DNA from: Tretioscincus oriximinensis
Lineage: Eukaryota; Chordata; Lepidosauria; Squamata; Gymnophthalmidae
DNA: 64,000 nucleotides
Direction: 5' to 3'
NCBI GenBank assembly: GCA_022410635.1
Contig: JAJVDF010000299.1
Location: 597,915 to 661,914 of the forward strand
Shown here: positions 45,221-56,345 of the stretch, one piece after another
Position numbering within the stretch: position 1 is the first letter of the stretch
Layout of the letters: every line of letters starts with the position of its first letter
Notes under the pieces: generated by a model
Seen by the model: only the letters and a program-made list of their open reading frames with translations
Told to the model about the DNA's origin: nothing
Databases searched by the model: none
Made by a program: the position numbers and the translations under genes

Positions 45221-46009
45221 TTTTTTTTTTTTTTTTAGGATAAACAAGTTACATGTTTTATTAAAAGGACAAAATAAGCAGGATGTTACAAACGTAGCCT
45301 TACATATTTTAAAAGCTTTTAAAATAAGNGATGGTGTGATAAATGATTTAGTTTGAAAGACAGAGTGTTGGAGAGAATTAAGAATAAGAAATTTTCACTC
45401 CACATTATTCTTGGTGTTTACTTTTTTTAGGATTAAAGGCAGTCAACTTTATAAACGTTCTATTTCAGCATAATGGAATACAATTTTTATCTTGTAATTT
45501 ATATGTTTGATATGGTCTGTATGTAGACTAATCAATAAAAGTATTATCAAGATGGTAGTTGCAAGCCATGCCTGGTTACCAAATGTCAGTATTTTGCATG
45601 GTGTGTCAAAATANGGATATTTTTGGAATAAGGTATTTTGTGAGTATTCTTTCAGGGAACTACAACTCCCAAGTTTCCGTCCTGTTTTTGACCTGCTTTT
45701 GGATACTCCAGTCCCACTTTCCAGTTTTTTTTTTTTTTTGGAGCCAAATGTATTTTTAAAATATTTTTTTAAAAAAAAAAAATAAAGCTTTATTAAAAGG
45801 AAAACTGAATCATACAATTATTTCGTCATAAATAACAGATATGAAAATGTGTGAACTTATAAGTATGTAAATATGAACACATGTGAACACATGTAAACAC
45901 ATGTAAATGTAAATGTAAAGGCACCCAGAGAACGAACANCGAAGAGAGTAACAATAGCAACAGTGAATAAAAACTTTGAACCATAACAATAACGAGAACA
46001 TGGAAGAGA
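45221..46009 (-). mobile_element. Poly(A)-type retroinsertion with 16-bp target duplication
   Basis: ATACTGTGTACTTCTT occurs at 45205-45220 and again at 46010-46025. Between them the window strand begins with a T tract, that is the poly(A) of a minus-strand insert. A second T tract lies at 45726-45740 next to an A-rich run and aataaagctttattaaaagg, similar to ttttattaaaaggac after the first tract, so the insert may be composite. No recognisable protein; the source could be an L1-type element or a processed transcript. Confidence 0.75.
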
Positions 46010-46645
46010 ATACTGTGTACTTCTTCACCCATTTCTAAAAAATGCTTAAACTTTAGGCACAAGAGAAAGTGTGTATTTTTATATGGAAGGGTGCGATCAG
46101 ACACAGTTAAAGTATCGATTTCTGGCCAACTTTCAGTCTTAAAAAGCAGATACCGGTACTGTTTAAGGGGGGAAAGTGCATAATGCACAGGGTTTTCTGT
46201 CCTGAAAGGAGAACAGAAGTGATACAATCCGTTTCTATTCAAACCTTAGAATATCTCGATATTTCCAAAATATGGGAATCCACAATTTCTTGTTTTGCAT
46301 GTGAAAAGAAGTAGCAGGAAAGATGAATTAGGTGAACATACAATGAAAGCCTGAAAGCAATTCAGAATTAAAAGGACAATTAGAAAATCAGGATGTCATG
46401 TATGTATAATCTCATTTTCAGAAATCCAAATTCCTGTATACCTACTTGAAATTGAGAAAACAAGAGCTAACAAGTTGCAGAAAATAAAGCCAAATCATGG
46501 AGTAAAAACTTGTTAGTAACAGAATTTTACCAGCCATAGAGAGAAAAGGGTAGGCAGACCAGTAGCCAATCATTAGCTACTGGTGATGATTGAGTAGCAG
46601 GCATTGCTAGTGGAGTTGTGCTCTGATGTCAATGTGAGTACTGTC

Positions 46646-46646
46646 T

Positions 46647-46689
<43 letters not shown>

Positions 46690-46793
46690 TTTGTTTATTT
46701 GTTTGTTTGTTTGTACTTGTATCCTGCCCTATACCCAAAGGTCTCGGTGGCCAACCATAGGGTGGCGCACATAGCTTTTGTTGCTTTCTTCAT
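46646..46793 (-). mobile_element. Sauria-type SINE, truncated, with expanded (TTTA)n
   Basis: A TTTA/TTTG tract is followed by cttgtatcctgccctatacc, aaaggtctcggtggccaacc, atagggtggcgcacatagct and tttgttgctttct. The rest of the body and head is absent; different sequence begins at about 46793. Confidence 0.8.
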
Positions 46794-46799
46794 TATATG

Positions 46800-48135
46800 G
46801 AAAACATTTTTATTGGCGCAACTTCAAAAAAGAAATGGGGGGGAGACTCCCACATCCTTTTTACTGGACATGTGTTTTGGCGTCCTCTGGCCTCTGATCC
46901 TACTTCCATAGATCTATTGTTTGGTCAACTGGTGACGTTAAGACCAAGGTGCACATGGTCCAACTTGCAGAACAGGATGCTGGCATTGAACAAGAATAGG
47001 ATGCTTATAGTTCAGGGACGTCTGTACCATCCAGGGATGAAACAAGGAGTCACAGCCCACAAAATACCCCCCCAGAATTCTGCACCCTCAGGCATACATG
47101 AGGCATTGCCTTCACCAATGGAGACATCCATTGCCCACTCCTTTCTAGTTCCCTATTACTTGCCTGCCCTTGTTTCCATACTGATGCAGTTCTAAAGCCT
47201 TAATTTTGGTCTTGAAGACACAGGAAGCAGGAAAAAAAATCTTCCCTCACAGTTTTTGTGTTAGAGCTGAAACAACACATGGGAAGGTTTTTTGTTTTTG
47301 TTTTTCTCCCAGTGATTTCTACACCAAAACGAAAGCTTTAAAATTTTGTAAGAAAGGAAAGGTGAGAGAAGACCCAGCTGCAACGTTCTCTGAAGTCATG
47401 CATCTATGACAACCATCCCCTTCACCCTCTCAAGACTATACCCCCTGGAACCATCACAAGTTGAGTACCTCTTTCTCAGAGTCATTTTCTAAAGAAATGT
47501 GCAGATATTTGTTCTAGATTTTGTGAGTGCAATCATATTTCAATTTGGATTCACAAGATGCCACACAATTCACATTAAACAAAGCATTTCTTAGGAATGG
47601 ACTAGTCTCTTCATTATCATTTTTTTTGTTTGCATGTCATCAGGTTTTGAAAATGATAGCTCTATCATATTTGATCTATCATTTTGAAGACTTTATGACA
47701 TACAAAAATTGTGGTTTGACAGTTGTAGAGAAATTGCCTGTTATAGAAAAAGTGTTGTTGATAAAGAGATTTATTTCAGTTACCAGATATATCCAGTTGA
47801 CCAAAAGTTATTGTGAAGTATTTAGAAAAGGTTTCAACTATTGAAGAAGCAGGAAAAAATAAGGGGCTATTTTTTTTAATATTATAAAGAATGTGAACAT
47901 TATAAGAGAAGATAAAATTTTTTATTAGTAATTATAAGAGATTTTGTTTAAAATATACAAAAAATATTTTACGGTCAATCACTTTTTTCATTTTAAATGA
48001 ATGATGCTTTCAAACATCATTTTGACAGTTTAGAATATTTGCTTTGAGCAAGCAGTTGTTGGTGATATAGAATTTATTATTAACCTGAAAGGAAGATCTA
48101 CTTTGTAATGAAAATTTTCCCTTCTATTTTATAGA
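46800..48135. other. No recognised gene
   Basis: The 132-codon frame at 46797-47195 lies in unassigned, GC-richer DNA and has no domain I recognise. A strong pyrimidine tract with acceptor at 47280-47312 is noted separately. Confidence 0.35.
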
Positions 48136-48141
48136 AAGAAA

Positions 48142-48244
48142 GGCTGCATCCACACATCACTTATTTATTCCACAATATTCCACAATGAAGCATGAATATT
48201 CTGGAATAAACTAATCTACGCAATGCTTTGTTGTGGATGCAGCC
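48142..48244. mobile_element. MITE with perfect GGCTGCATCCACA ends (103 bp)
   Basis: The 13-bp terminal inverted repeat ggctgcatccaca is perfect. AAA lies immediately outside both ends, a possible 3-bp duplication. Internal tttattccacaatattcc and attctggaataaa words pair with each other. It is the cleanest copy of the family. Confidence 0.85.
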
Positions 48245-48555
48245 AAAGCATTAAAGTGTGTAACTATCAGTTAATTAAGAAGGAAATGCTTATATTTGTA
48301 TTTTGCATTAACTAGTGAACTTTATGGTGAAATTGTATATTTGTAGGTGGGAACAACTGTACACAGAAGGTCCCAGATTCAAGCCCTTGTATTTTCCCAG
48401 AAGAAGGCAACAGTAAAATCTACTTTCTTTTCAAGAAAATTTCATAGATATGGCCATCTAGTCAGTTTCTGCATGATCCATTTGGATCATACTAGCTATT
48501 GATTTTCATCTCCTTACTAGAGAGGTCTCAAGAACATAGAAAATTGCAGCAGGAA

Positions 48556-48642
48556 ATGGCACCACCTCTATGATTCTATGAATGGTGTTACGTTACCATT
48601 CAACGGAAGTCTTCAAACAGAGACTGTACAAGTCACCTATCT
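48556..48642 (+). mobile_element. CR1 LINE pieces
   Basis: A short CR1 tail (ctctatgattctatgaatgg) is followed by a second CR1 piece (caacggaagtcttcaaacag, agactgtacaagtcacctat) that is interrupted near 48642. Confidence 0.65.
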
Positions 48643-48780
48643 TGTGATTTATTCTGCAAATCAGTCACAGTATAAACATTGTTGCATTTCTTTCAGAATA
48701 TCTGAGAAATCTTTTGATCTCTCTCTTTCACATGAAATAAACTTCAGCTGCTGTTCTAGTTCCAATTCACCCAACTCATC
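48643..48780. other. About 138-bp insertion inside a CR1 tail
   Basis: The CR1 sequence stops after gtcacctatctt and resumes at tagtaaaccctgtattgagc. The intervening AT-rich sequence has no recognised family. Boundaries are judged from the CR1 consensus order and are accurate only to a few bases. Confidence 0.45.
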
Positions 48781-48848
48781 TTAGTAAACCCTGTATTGAG
48801 CAGGGGGTTGGACGTGGAGGTTCCTTTCAACTCTGTATTTCTAATTCC
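48781..48848 (+). mobile_element. CR1 LINE 3' end, continuation
   Basis: ctgtattgagcagggggttg, gacgtggaggttcctttcaa and ctctgtatttcta, a decayed form of the ATTCTATG tail. Confidence 0.8.
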
Positions 48849-49132
48849 TTCATGAAATAACATTTAATATTAGCAACCCTACTGTCCACAATCTGCACAA
48901 GTGGAGTGGAGTGGCGTATCATCAAAATCTCTCCACCCTATGACTTTTGTGACTTAGAACTTTCAGTTTCCAACCACAGCAGTCACAATGTGGTAACCTC
49001 CCTCTCCCCCAGTACATAGCATATGACTTGCTCTGTTTTCAGCTCAAGCAGTCTGGGACAAGAACAGCTTCACTATTGTGCACCAGTTCCAGGGTTCTTT
49101 TACTTCATTTACAGACTTGAATCAGTGATCAA

Positions 49133-49240
49133 ATCATAGAATTGAAAGGAATCTCCAGGGCCGTAGGGTCCAATCCATTGCTCAATGCATGATTTGAAGA
49201 TTTCTATCAAAGAAGAACTCACCACCTNCTGTTGATCACA
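49133..49240 (-). mobile_element. CR1 LINE 3' end
   Basis: atcatagaattgaaaggaat, ctccagggccgtagggtcca and tccattgctcaatgca are the complement of the CR1 tail seen at 9490-9556. It trails off through caccacctnctgttg. Confidence 0.8.
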
Positions 49241-49435
49241 CTCACTGTCAGAATTTTGTTTTCTAATATATAGTTCTATTATTAAGATAGAGTTTTAAAA
49301 AAGAAATCTTTTAGTTATGTTCTTTAAAAGATAGGTTTTAAAAGCAGCGTCCTTAGTAGAGGAAGATTATATACTCATATGATCACATTTTGATACAGTA
49401 TGTAAGAGTATTTGTGTAGGATAAAAATTACCTAA

Positions 49436-49511
49436 GCTGCATTCAGATGTTATTTATTTATTCCACTATAATTAAAGATCCTGGAATAAAGTAGCATAAT
49501 CAAGCCATAGG
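49436..49511 (+). mobile_element. MITE with GGCTGCATCC-type end, partial
   Basis: gctgcattcagatgttattt, atttattccac and cctggaataaagtag. The right terminus is not recognisable. Confidence 0.5.
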
Positions 49512-49519
49512 TGCCTTGC

Positions 49520-50740
49520 CACTTCTGAATTCCTCAATCCCAATTCTGGCCACCTTCTTCACAATAGTTGCCATTCAGACTTTTGAAATAAACTATCCAA
49601 ATAGGATTCACACAACTTAATCTCATGCTTGCTTGATCTTTATGTTGGATTTTTTTTCTTCCTATTGTGCCTGATAACTAAGATAAAAAGAAAGACTTGG
49701 AAAGAGAATAATTGAAGCAGAAATAGGACTTATTGATCATTGTTATCAAAGGAAAATTATCTGCTGAGGCTTATTTGTTGATCTTTAATGCTTTCAAGGT
49801 GTCCAGCTGTGTCACATTGAGAGCATCTCCTCATTGCTAGTTTCTGTTATCTTGAAATGTGGCTTTCCTAAAGTAACACGTTTGGATTAAAAATGGGGAA
49901 GACTCTGGTATCTTGTTGACATGGAGATACTCCCTTTCATTTATTACCAGATGCAATAGAATGCCTGTTCATAAGACTTCCCTCTTTTAAAAAATGAAAA
50001 TTTGCTTGCGTTAGTAATACAAAAAGTAAGACGATTGATGTTAGTAATAAAGACAATAATTTATGGTCCCTTCACTTAACCTAAAGAAGAACAAAACCTG
50101 TAATTAACCAGTTGCTTTTTCTAAAAGCTGAATTAGGTCTTTTATACTCGAAGGCATTCTTTTTAAGGGAAGTCAAAGGGGTCAGAAGGTCAAAGCATCA
50201 AGTCATGGTGTGCAGCTGTCCAACCAGATCTGTGGTCTCCAAGGAAGTAACTGAAGAAATTTCAGTGAGGCGTGGGGGGNAGAGTGCTGGTATCTCCAAG
50301 GGCATTTCTTCAGAAAGCAAAATAAAACCTTCCAAAAACTTTAAAAACCTTTCGTCCCAAAAGAATACTTTGGTGATGGAGGCTAAGATTGGAAAGGAAC
50401 ACAATGAGTTTGATTTCGAGCATTGCTTCCTTAGGGCTCTTAATCCTTCCCTGAAAAGAAGCAGCTGATAAACATGGAATGGTTTAAATGTCAATTAGTT
50501 TCCTGATTTTTATTTTTAAAAAGATGGTCCTTGGGGTATTTGTATATAGCACAACACTCACGCAAAGTATTTCATCCAGGCTAACATAAAACCATTGCAA
50601 AAAGTGAAAGTGTTGGACAATGGAAAGATAANCTTATCTAAAGAATAAGGATGTTGATAAAAATAGAAAAAACTATAGAGAAAGTAAGGGCGCAACTGCT
50701 GGACTACAGAAACAAAATTGACATGGAGGGTGGCTAGTAG
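49520..50740. other. No recognised gene
   Basis: The 118-codon plus frame at 50112-50468 and the opposing 98-codon minus frame overlap, which suggests chance frames. No family recognised. Confidence 0.35.
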
Positions 50741-50744
50741 TGGT

Positions 50745-51030
50745 GGACTGGCCATCAGAGGAGCTCATCTAATGACAAAGAGGACGTTTAAGGCATGGGC
50801 CCGGTGTGCCCTNCCTCCCTCCTGTTTTTTACCTGCTTTTTAAACGCTGCAGGTGCAGCTGGACCTGTGACGCTGCATACTGCTTATGCAAATTTGCATA
50901 TATGCTAAGTATGTATGGTGCGTGGCATCTGTGTTGCTGCCCAATGGGTGCCCCCTCTTCACCTCCCAATCTGCTCATAGTGGGTAGGAACAATATTGGT
51001 GGGAAGAGGAGCCAAGGAGTGAGATGTGCT
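50745..51030. other. GC-richer segment with 14-bp octamer palindrome
   Basis: It starts tagtggtggactggccatca and may be a decayed DNA transposon, because the neighbouring DNA is much more AT-rich. It includes atgcaaatttgcat at 50886-50899, which reads as the octamer ATGCAAAT on both strands. Confidence 0.3.
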
Positions 51031-51039
51031 TGCTAGTGC

Positions 51040-52900
51040 TCTTTACACTTCCTTATTTGTTTTTTTNAAAAAATATTTCTGGTAAAATAAGCAACAAAAG
51101 AATAGATTTTTTACTTGAACACTGACAATTGTAATATAAATACAAAAAGTCAACGATGATTTCACCACAACGTAATACAACAAGTTGTTTAATGGCATTG
51201 AATTTGGGATGATGCTTGATCACTCATCATGTTGTTCTNTAAAGGATCTAAAGCACCTTCTTTCTAGGGAAATGCTGAGAATTAAGGCTCTCTGCTCTTC
51301 TGGCTTTACCAATCCATATTTCCCTAGTATTGCTCACTTAATATCAAAATGCCAGCTTAATCCTGCAGAGGAATATTGCCATTTTCTTTCCAAAACTGGC
51401 AAGTAAAAATGACTCTTGCGCTCCTCCTTAGTCCATCCATTAATAAAAGCAGAGTAAAAGCCACGTAACTTTCAGAGAAAGAGGAACTCAAGATAAATGA
51501 TTGAATGGAACGATACTGAATCAGTTCTGTGAATGAAAAAACCAGGAGTGGAAACACTTTGATACACCCAAAACTGGATTTTTAAAAGCTACATCATATG
51601 GTGAAATCATTGACAAGCTTTAATTTGGTGATTGGAACTTTATTACTATCATTTTTCCCACCAATCCAGCATTATTAGGTACATGTTTTCCTCCTGGTTT
51701 TAAGAACCACTTTAGTACACTTTGTCTCTGAATATGGTCATAGGATTATATACGCGCCTCCATTTAAAAAGGGCACATACTGCTTTTTTATGATTGCTGC
51801 AGTATGGTCGTATCCTGGAAACGGATCACAAAAATTTATCTGCAAGTTTATACAGTTTGGGGACACTTAACAGAGTTTTGTCTTGCTACTGATTTTCTCA
51901 CAGATACGAACACCTTTAGGCAGTAAAGACTGCAGTCCTTTGAGGTTTTGGAACAACCGTTAGGGAGTAAACCTCTCTGAATTGCTTTTTTTAAAAAATG
52001 AGAATGGGAAGTCACGAAGCCTTGTTTCTAGAGGAATCCAGGAGGCATGAATTTAAATGCCAGAGTAGTTGATAGGGAGGTGCAAAGTAATGGTAACGCG
52101 GAGCGCTGTTATTCAGGTCAGCAGCCTCCGTGCCCAAAGTAATTGATATCCAGTACTTTTGCAGCAGCTGAAAAAACAGCCGAACATGTTCTTCACGACT
52201 TAACAGCCGTAGGAAGTAAGAGGAAGGCGGGTGTTATCCTGAAAAGAAAGTGAGTTACCTACCCATTTTGTTCCACTTCAAATTTAATTTACTATGGAGA
52301 ATGGAGACTGCAAATTCAGCACTCCATGTTAGGCTATGTTTTAGAAGTGGGTGCCATTACATAACTGATGGAGCTAAGAAAGCGAGAGGAACTGTGTGCT
52401 AATTCATTCTTGTTTCTGATATTGGGGGCTGGAGGAGAGGGAGCACTGAGGACGTGCCAAGGGAATCTGGGTGTATCGTTAGGTATTAAATTAAAACGTC
52501 TTGTTTTTGTTTAGAGGTTCAGTGAGACAAAAATATTCTATAGAGCTGCCTAGGCCTGATAGCAACAGCATTTGGCAAGCGCAAGCAATCTCGGTGGGAT
52601 TTCACAGTTGACACTCCGTNCAAATGACTCGTTACTTGGATCACGATGTCAGCAGCAACTGTATTATGAGACGGCATTTGACATTTTAGTTATCAATTTT
52701 CATTTTTAAGTTTCTCAAGCATTTTTTTAAAACTGAAGTTAGGTGGAAACAAACATGAAAAAGGGTATAGATAGCGGTGTTCAAGACCTACTGTAAAGAG
52801 AAATATGCAATTGATGTGATTTGAATAATTTCCCCAGCTTAATACATTTTTCAATACAAGGAATTCAAATAAGATCACTGTACATTTCTATTGAAGTACT
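51040..52900. other. No recognised gene, repeat-poor
   Basis: AT-rich sequence with a modest rise in CG dinucleotides at about 52090-52240. No repeat family identified. Confidence 0.35.
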
Positions 52901-52904
52901 AGTG

Positions 52905-53115
52905 TGCTTATCCCCCTGGCCAGGTCTGCTGCTGGGGAAGATGGTTGCTCCCCCAGCGGCGACCATCATGGTGTCACTCTGTGCATATGTGCACATATTC
53001 ACGGAGTGACATCAAAGGGGGGAGTGGGAGGTCACGCCTCCATAGGGCAGTTAAGTTACTTTTTTCCTGCTTGTTATGTGCCCAAGAGGTGCTGTCACTG
53101 GGATGGGTGTGTAGT
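52905..53115. other. GC-richer segment with hairpin
   Basis: gtcactctgtgcatat and atattcacggagtgac pair at 14 of 16 positions (about 52973-53011). The 120-codon frame across it is not protein-like. Possibly a decayed MITE. Confidence 0.35.
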
Positions 53116-53119
53116 ACAG

Positions 53120-53780
53120 ACGTGTCTCAATCTTTTGGTATTGCAACATTCTTGTTTATTTCACGTTTACATCCAATACTCATCACTCCACGCTAATTTA
53201 CATTTTCATTTTGCTGAAGTATCTAGGTGCCAGTTCCTGGGCAATTGTGCACACCATAGCATCTGAAGATGAAGAGTTAAATAAAAAAAGCTCTTGCTTT
53301 TTCTTGATAATACTATAGCCTTCTCAATGTAACACTAGTTGCAACACTCCAAAACCCCATTGCATTTCTATTGCAGAAAATCCAGTAAGCTACAGCAGAT
53401 TTCCCATAATAGATTTGTTTGCCTTCATGTCTTGTGAGGTACATGGAAAATAAAGTTTCTGGATACTTCCAGGAGTCAATCAAAGACGTAAAAGCATCAA
53501 AAGAAAGGGGGGTATTGCTTGGGCAGCTTCTGGAAGCCCTTAATGAGGCAATCTTATCGGCACCGCAACAGATGTGAAGATAAGCAAATCTATGATGGGG
53601 ACCATGGCAACAGAGAACTCTGAGATTTTTTTTTAATTTTCTGCACTGTTTCTTGTCACCCAGAAAACGCCTATGAAAGTATTGCATAACCTTCTTCTCA
53701 TCACAAGGTTTTCGAGTCAGTCAGCCATAAAACTGTTGTCATTTCTCCCAAAAAAGAAAAATCATTCAAAATCTGACTAA
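53120..53780. other. Repeat-poor block with X-box-like site
   Basis: No transposon recognised; contains gggaccatggcaac at 53598-53611, resembling an RFX X-box. The 124-codon minus frame has no recognisable domain. Confidence 0.3.
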
Positions 53781-53786
53781 AGGATA

Positions 53787-53924
53787 GAATATAAGAAAAT
53801 AAGAGAATCCCTGGTGAATTGGCCCAGAGTCCATCTAGTCCGACAGTCTGTCCAATCTGAAACAATCTTGGGCAATCTGAAACAGAAACTGAAGTAGCCG
53901 AAGAAGAAGAAGCCGAGGAAGAAG
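53787..53924 (-). mobile_element. TTCTTATG-tailed LINE, proximal part of split copy
   Basis: gaatataagaaaataagaga, tcctggtgaattggcccaga and gtccatctagtccgacagtc. A short tctgaaacaatcttgggcaa/tctgaaacag near-repeat lies before the SINE. Confidence 0.75.
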
Positions 53925-54236
53925 AAGAAGCCAAAGAAGAAGAAGAAGAACCTTGCCTTGCTCAGCTTACAAAGGGACTCAAAGCAGTTTACAAGGGTAT
54001 TTTTGCCCAATGGCTCACATTCTATCTTCCCCACCAGGCCGTGGTAGTTCCCATGTATCTACTTGCAGTCAGTTGCAATTTCTTGCACTTCTTCCTTTTG
54101 AATAGCTGGGTTGGCTCTAGCTACAGGCCAGTGGAAGGTCCTCACCCCTCCCCATGTCCAACACAGGGCTTCGAAACCCGATCTCCCAGATGAGAGATGG
54201 TTTCCTAAGCGACTGAGCCATCCATGCCTGCAAATT
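53925..54236 (-). mobile_element. tRNA-derived SINE family 2, full length
   Basis: GAA-rich tract, then aaagggactcaaagcagttt, tattctatcttccccaccag, gttcccatgtatctacttgc, aatagctgggttggctctag, cacagggcttcgaaacccga and cctaagcgactgagccatcc. Inserted in the LINE. The tail sequence (ggggtataag) is degraded. Confidence 0.85.
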
Positions 54237-54480
54237 TTTACTTCAGGAATACTACCTGTTGCTCCATCCCAGAAGCCAGTATCAAAAGAGCTATTTATGC
54301 GCTTGGTGTCCATGAACTTGTCTAATTCTGTCTTAAAGCTATCTAAGCTGCTAACTACCACCACCTCTTCTGGAAATAAATTCCACAGNCCCTTGACCCT
54401 CTGGGTGAAAAAATACTTTCTGTGGTCTATCCTACTCTTCTGCCTGACAGTTTCAAATAATGCCCTCTGTTCCTAGTGTT
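54237..54480 (-). mobile_element. TTCTTATG-tailed LINE, distal part of split copy
   Basis: cttcaggaatactacctgtt, gtccatgaacttgtctaatt, caccacctcttctggaaata and gaccctctgggtgaaaaaat. The minus strand encodes the polymerase C-terminus (VVVVSSLDSFKTELDKFMDT). Confidence 0.88.
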
Positions 54481-54629
54481 GTGTGGATAATCAAATGGTG
54501 ACAGTTCTTTCTTCCATATGCCATATGAATAAACAATAGGGCAAACCACATTTGAGGCTGGTATGCACACAATTTCTCCCAATATAATAAATTTGTGTGC
54601 TATTCAGAGGCAAATAAGAAAAAGCTAGT

Positions 54630-54830
54630 CAGCCATGTTGTTCGGGTCCAGAAAATCTAGCAATCATAGCACTTTAAAGATTAAAACGAAAAAGGTTGGT
54701 GGCGTGGACTTTTGTAGACAAGTCTACTTCTTCAGATACTGCAGTCCCTTAGCATCTGAAGATGTAGACTGAAGACAAGAAATAGACTTGTCTATAAAAT
54801 GCATGCCACCTATCTTTTTAGTGGGCTGCA
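54630..54830. repeat. Fold-back repeat, near complete
   Basis: gcgtggacttttgtagacaa, gtctacttcttcagatactg, then cttagcatctgaagatgtag and agacttgtctataaaatgca form the two arms. Same family as 20970-21060. Confidence 0.7.
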
Positions 54831-54865
54831 GGTATACATCGAGTTAATAGTTGGATGATTAACAA

Positions 54866-55140
54866 TTTATTTATTTATTTATTATTTATTTATTTATTTA
54901 TTTATACTTACACCCCGCCCTATACCTGAAGGTCTCAGGGCTGCCAAAACAGTAAAACATCACTACAAAATTAAAACAGTATAAAACAATATTTAAAAGT
55001 AGGGATAAAGTTGACATTTCTTCGGCCAAAGGCCAGGTAAAAGAGGTGTGTCTTCAAGGACCTTCTAAAAGAATACAACGATGATGACAGACGCACCTCG
55101 AGGGGGAGACTATTCCAAAGACGAGGGGCAATTCACCCCA
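54866..55140 (-). mobile_element. L2-type LINE 3' end
   Basis: (TTTA)n, acaccccgccctatacctga, aggtctcagggctgccaaaa, cttcggccaaaggccaggta, gtgtgtcttcaaggaccttc, gcacctcgagggggagacta and ttccaaagacgaggggc. Well preserved. Confidence 0.88.
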
Positions 55141-55500
55141 CATGGACGTTCACGAACAAACGTTTATTGTCACGGACAATAAAAGTATACTGTTAAAAAA
55201 GCAGTTTAAGATTTTTCTACTAGTAACATCTATGTGGCGAGGTTCTCACGAGGGGAAAACACTGGAGCGAAAGCTGTGTGACTTTGCACTGGGTGCATGC
55301 AGTTCCCCTATAATCCATAAGGGGAGCGCTTTCACGATGCGTAATTTGAAAAGCCACACGTCGCTGGAGCGGGGCACGGGAAGAGAAGGGATCAGGAAGA
55401 GGACCCACTGACTGGATCATGAAAACAGATTACCTAGCCAATGCAGACGTTTAGTCCAGAAGCCAACACAAATGGTGTGCGGACGAGGAAATGGATTTTA
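55141..55500. other. CpG-rich unassigned segment
   Basis: Many CG dinucleotides (ggcgaggttctcacgagggg, gagcgctttcacgatgcgta, cacgtcgctggagcggggca) in otherwise CG-poor surroundings, plus a short stem cccctat-aatcc-ataagggg. Opposing open frames of 89 and 66 codons. Could be a recently inserted element; its boundaries are not clear. Confidence 0.4.
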
Positions 55501-55504
55501 AATA

Positions 55505-56340
55505 GAGCTCGAAATGTAAGAATCGGTGGCATTAAATGTATTAAATTTACAGTACTCAAAACTCCCATTTTTTAGACTTGTGAGAATTTGGCCTGTATGT
55601 ATTTAAGAATCTTCTAAGATTTAAGTAGTGCAATAGAACTGGTAACAAGGAGGGGGCTATTTTTACTGTAAATTCAATATTACCAAGATATGTTATCCCC
55701 ATCATTGTTTTCTTTTCAATACTCCTTTTCTGGTTATTCAGTTTTATTTTAACTTGCTTTGATTAAACAAGAATCTTTTTCATTACTGTTAAGGTTGCAT
55801 AATTATTCACAGGTCTTGGAGCTCTAAGATTGGAGGCTCCTGCTACCCTATTGTATATCAATTGTCCCTTTAGCTATGATTCTTTTTATGTATTTTAACA
55901 GATAAAATGATATGAGATGAAATAGCAGAATTGGATGAAATCTGCAGGTACAGCAGCTCCTCCTGTAGCTATTAATTCCCCAAAATAAAAAGAACAGAGC
56001 TGAAGTAGATTTCCTGCAAGGGCACTTCTTATAGTTGAGGTCATTAGAAAAAGATTCACTTAATCATGCCTATTGTTCTAGGGACAATTTGCATTAAAAT
56101 ACCGTATATCAAGGTTTTTTTNAAAAAAAACCATATCCTGGAGCACATACAATTTATAGAAGGGAACTGTGTGGGAAATTCCCCAAGTGGTTGTGTTAGT
56201 CTGGATACAGAGTTCCTAGCAAGGAGCACTCATATCAGCTTAAACCGTATTTGCATAGCTCTCAGTAATGTATTTCAAGGATTATTATACATACAGTGTT
56301 GTCGATTGCATTGTAATAGATTTTTTATTTTATTTATTTA
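55505..56340. other. No recognised feature
   Basis: AT-rich, unassigned. Confidence 0.4.
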
Positions 56341-56345
56341 TTTAC

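Noticed and set aside
50112..50494. Overlapping 118- and 98-codon frames
   Set aside because: They lie on opposite strands over the same bases, have no domain signature, and show no splice sites typical of exons at their limits.
52080..52255. Exon candidate (acceptor cttttgcag, donor aaagtgagt) with a 29-codon frame
   Set aside because: The frame contains the donor and then stops; the acceptor lacks a good pyrimidine tract. Not better than chance.
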